Source: Chrysochromulina tobinii (taxonomy: Eukaryota; Haptophyta; Prymnesiales; Chrysochromulinaceae). From it: 28,129 nt of DNA. Numbering within the stretch: position 1 is the first letter of the stretch; each line of letters opens with the position of its first letter. Location of the stretch: NCBI GenBank assembly GCA_001275005.1, contig JWZX01001410.1, forward strand, positions 1-28,129. The letters run 5' to 3'. The translations under genes and the position numbers were made by a program. Under the pieces are notes generated by a model, which saw nothing but the letters and a program-made list of their open reading frames with translations, was not told the DNA's origin and ran no database searches. Below are positions 26,325 to 28,129 of the stretch, piece by piece.

Positions 26325-28009
26325 TTAGCGTAAGTGAGTGCTGCGGCTCGGGCGGCCCAGCTCAGTGGCCCCGGTGCTCACACGACGGAGTGGCGTGACG
26401 CCCTTGGCCGTGTGGAGCACTGGGGTGATGCGCGCCGCCGCCGACGAGCTGTGGGATGAGCTGTGGCTCCGTTTGAGGCATGCGGCCTCCACGTACTCAG
26501 CGCTACTGACCGCTAGGAAGCCCGACGAGACGAGCATCATGCCGAGGAGCAACGAGCCGTTGAGCCGCGCGCGGCCGCGCAGCACGTCGGAGGCCAGCGC
26601 AAGTGGGATGGAGAGCGACAAGCCGACCGTCGCCACGAGCGGCGACGAGAGGAGCATCGCCTTGGCGAGGAGCAATCAGACGTCATCAGAGGCAATCAGA
26701 CGTCATCAGAGGCAATCAGACGTCATCAGAGGCAATCAGACGTCATCAAGGGGCCATCCGGTGCGAGCATCACCTTGGCGAGGAGCACATTCGAGAGCAA
26801 TCAAGAGCAAACAAGAGCAATCAAGAGCATCACCTTGGCGAGGAGCACATTCGAGAGCAATCAAGAGCAATCAAGAGCAATCAAGAGCATCACCTTGGCG
26901 AGGAGCACATTCGAGAGCAATCAAGAGCAATCAAGAGCAATGAAGAGCATCACCTTGGCGAGGAGCACATTCGAGAGCACGGTGCCGAGGATCGCGTTGA
27001 GAGCGAGCGCGAGCATCGTACTACTGGAGGGCAGCGCGAAGAGCTCCCAGTGGAGCAGGTGGAGCAGTGGTAGCCCGACGGCCGTGATGACACTCGTACT
27101 CAGCCCTATCAGGCCGAAGAGGTAGGGCATCGGCAGGGCTGACTCGTCGGGCAGCTCACGCTTGAGCTGGGCAGCATACCCTCCGTATAGCACCGCAGAC
27201 ACGAGCGAGATCGCATTGCCCTGGAGCGGCCGGGAGCCATATGCGCCGACGCTGACGCCGCCACCCTGGAGCATGCGCAGGCCATGCGCACCGGCGCCGC
27301 TGCCACCGCCGCTACTGCTGCTGCTGCTGCCGGCGGCGCGCGCGCCGCCGCCGCCGTAGCGCACGACGACGAGCACGCCGCAAAAGGAGATGATGGTGGC
27401 AAGGAGCTTGACGGGTCCGACGCGCTCACGTAGGAACAGCACCGAGAAGAGCAGCGTCCACAGAGACGACGACGCCGCGATAAGCGTCACCGACGAGACC
27501 GTCGACATCTCGAGCCCCAGAATGAAGCACAGCTGCGACGCGAAAAATAGCAGGCCAACGCGCGCGCCAACTGCGAGCTCGGCGAGCGGGCCGAGCGGCG
27601 CGGCGCGGAGCGACTCGTCGCCCAGGCGGGAGGTGTCACCGCTCGCGCCGTGCACGAGTTCGTATTTGCTGCGGCAGCCGCACAGCGCGGCCCAGAGCTT
27701 CGCCGTGCGCTGCGGGTAAAAGGGAAGGTACACGTTGAGCATCGCCATCGAGAAGTATGTGACGAAGTAGGGCTTCTCGTAGTGATCGGACTCGAAGACG
27801 AAGTGCTGCATCGCCACAGACGAGGCGGTCCACAGCACGACGACGAGCAGCACGAGCAGCGCGCCAAGCACCCTCGGCGAGCACGGCAGCCGCAGCCTAG
27901 CAATGGCGCGCAGCAGCCGGACCGTCAGGGCAATGACCGTCACCACAAAAAGCCCGACGACCGCGAGCGCGAACTTACGAAACGGGGACTCGCCGCCGCC
28001 GTCGTCCAT
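26325..28009 (-). CDS. SLC35F-like drug/metabolite transporter
   Basis: Two exons, 28009-26954 and 26660-26325, encode about 463 residues with roughly ten hydrophobic segments (for example ALLVLLVVVLWTASSVAM, VGLLFFASQLCFILGL, LLATIISFCGVLVVV). The segment VSSVTLIAASSSLWTLLFSV followed by FLRERVGPVKLLA, and the exon 2 segment ATVGLSLSIPLALASDVLRG, match the pattern of SLC35F5-type members of the drug/metabolite transporter superfamily. These are multi-pass carriers of Golgi, vacuolar or plasma membranes; the substrate cannot be told. A Gly/Ser loop (SSSSSSGGGSGAG) lies mid-protein. The C-terminal tail after the last membrane segment (about 60 residues, Ser/Arg-rich) is not conserved family sequence and may include an unrecognised splice. 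Start ATG 28009 gives MDDGGGESPFRKF, a typical cytosolic N-terminus. Confidence 0.88.
26661..26953 (-). other. Transporter intron, carries copies of the exon end and donor
   Basis: This 293-bp intron (donor AAG|GTGATG, acceptor GCCAAG|GCGATG) joins two parts of one membrane domain in phase 0. A 23-bp repeat with one mismatch spans both sites (26652-26674 and 26945-26967), offset 293. The interior is the two arrays described next. Confidence 0.85.
26673..26752 (-). repeat. 20-bp x4 tandem array in transporter intron
   Basis: Four copies (the outermost diverged) of a 20-bp unit, in sense CCTCTGATGACGTCTGATTG. It is related to the CTGATGACCT words of the kinesin and oxygenase introns and has the same orientation relative to transcription. 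Confidence 0.9.
26765..26979 (-). repeat. 60-bp array duplicating the exon 1 end with its splice donor
   Basis: GAGCATCACCTTGGCGAGGA (plus strand) starts at 26765, 26825, 26885 and 26945, an exact 60-bp period. The copy at 26945 is the real exon end and donor; the other three are intronic copies of it, separated by CAATCAAGAG repeats. Confidence 0.95.
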
Positions 28010-28129
28010 GTGAAGTCGAGACTACCGGGTACCCAAAAATGGGGCAATTTTTCCGTGTTGGGGAGAAAGGAAAAGGGGGGGGCGCGCGCAGCGCGCGGGG
28101 GCGCGGAGCGCCCGAGGGCGCCGCCGGAG
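28010..28129. other. Upstream flank of transporter gene, low complexity
   Basis: The 120 bp hold the putative 5' UTR or promoter, then a G8 run and GCGCGC-rich low-complexity sequence to the window edge. No gene is visible. Confidence 0.4.

Noticed and set aside
26673-26979. CRISPR-like look of regular repeats in the transporter intron
   Set aside because: Units are contiguous tandem repeats containing exon sequence and a splice donor, with no unique spacers, in a eukaryotic gene.
26338-27125. Plus-strand open frames with repeated HLGEEHIRE or ITLARSTFES peptides
   Set aside because: They are translations of the 60-bp intronic array of the minus-strand transporter, not real repeat proteins.

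Overview
The window looks like nuclear DNA of a GC-rich unicellular eukaryotic alga, most probably a haptophyte (prymnesiophyte). This is inferred from gene content and gene style, not from a database match. Supporting signs are unmistakably eukaryotic genes (syntaxin Qa-SNARE, kinesin heavy chain, PARP, SLC35-type transporter), short spliceosomal introns built of minisatellites, at least two GC-AG introns, very short divergent promoters, and many low-complexity Ala/Gly/Pro/Ser stretches. Pelagophytes or dinoflagellates are less likely alternatives. I see no rRNA, tRNA, CRISPR array, operon structure or viral gene.

Layout: (1) 1-1337 minus, 3'-truncated RPQSA-type basic protein, divergent from (2) 1514-2533 plus, unknown protein with a signal-peptide-like N-terminus. 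(3) 2700-3782 plus, syntaxin with one intron directly after the zero-layer Gln codon. (4) 4618-6405 plus, 2OG-Fe(II) oxygenase (prolyl 4-hydroxylase-like) spliced to a TPR tail. (5) 6676-10866 minus, a 1396-residue single-exon protein with a duplicated N-terminal module, a coiled coil, a protein kinase domain and a C-terminal PARP catalytic domain. (6) 11592-12449 plus, DUF2452 protein. (7, 8) 13027-15033 and 15883-17898 plus, tandem paralogs inside a direct segmental duplication. (9) 18699-24646 minus, kinesin with six exons and a long coiled-coil tail carrying Sfi1-like 'AW' repeats; its first exon has a one-base homopolymer frame break. (10) 24896-25645 plus, kinesin-light-chain-type TPR protein, divergent from the kinesin. 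(11) 26325-28009 minus, SLC35F-like drug/metabolite transporter with one intron.

The strongest unifying signal is in the introns. I infer nine. In most of them the sequence spanning one splice site is repeated at the other, offset by exactly the intron length, so each intron equals one unit of a direct duplication. The interiors are sense-oriented arrays of related words (CTGATGACCT, TTGCCTCCCTCATCAG, GATGAGCGTGATTGCCC) shared between unrelated genes. Two kinesin introns carry modules with CTGATGAG...CTCATCAG inverted ends. This resembles an introner-like intron-gain process or repeated tandem-duplication intron birth, caught at several stages: an intron holding a copy of the adjacent exon start, and one holding three extra copies of the exon end with its donor site.

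The genes do not form one pathway. Several fit a flagellated, secretory cell (SNARE, kinesin, KLC-like TPR, ER-type hydroxylase, membrane transporter). The kinase-PARP fusion and the rapidly diverging tandem paralogs are the most unusual protein-coding content.
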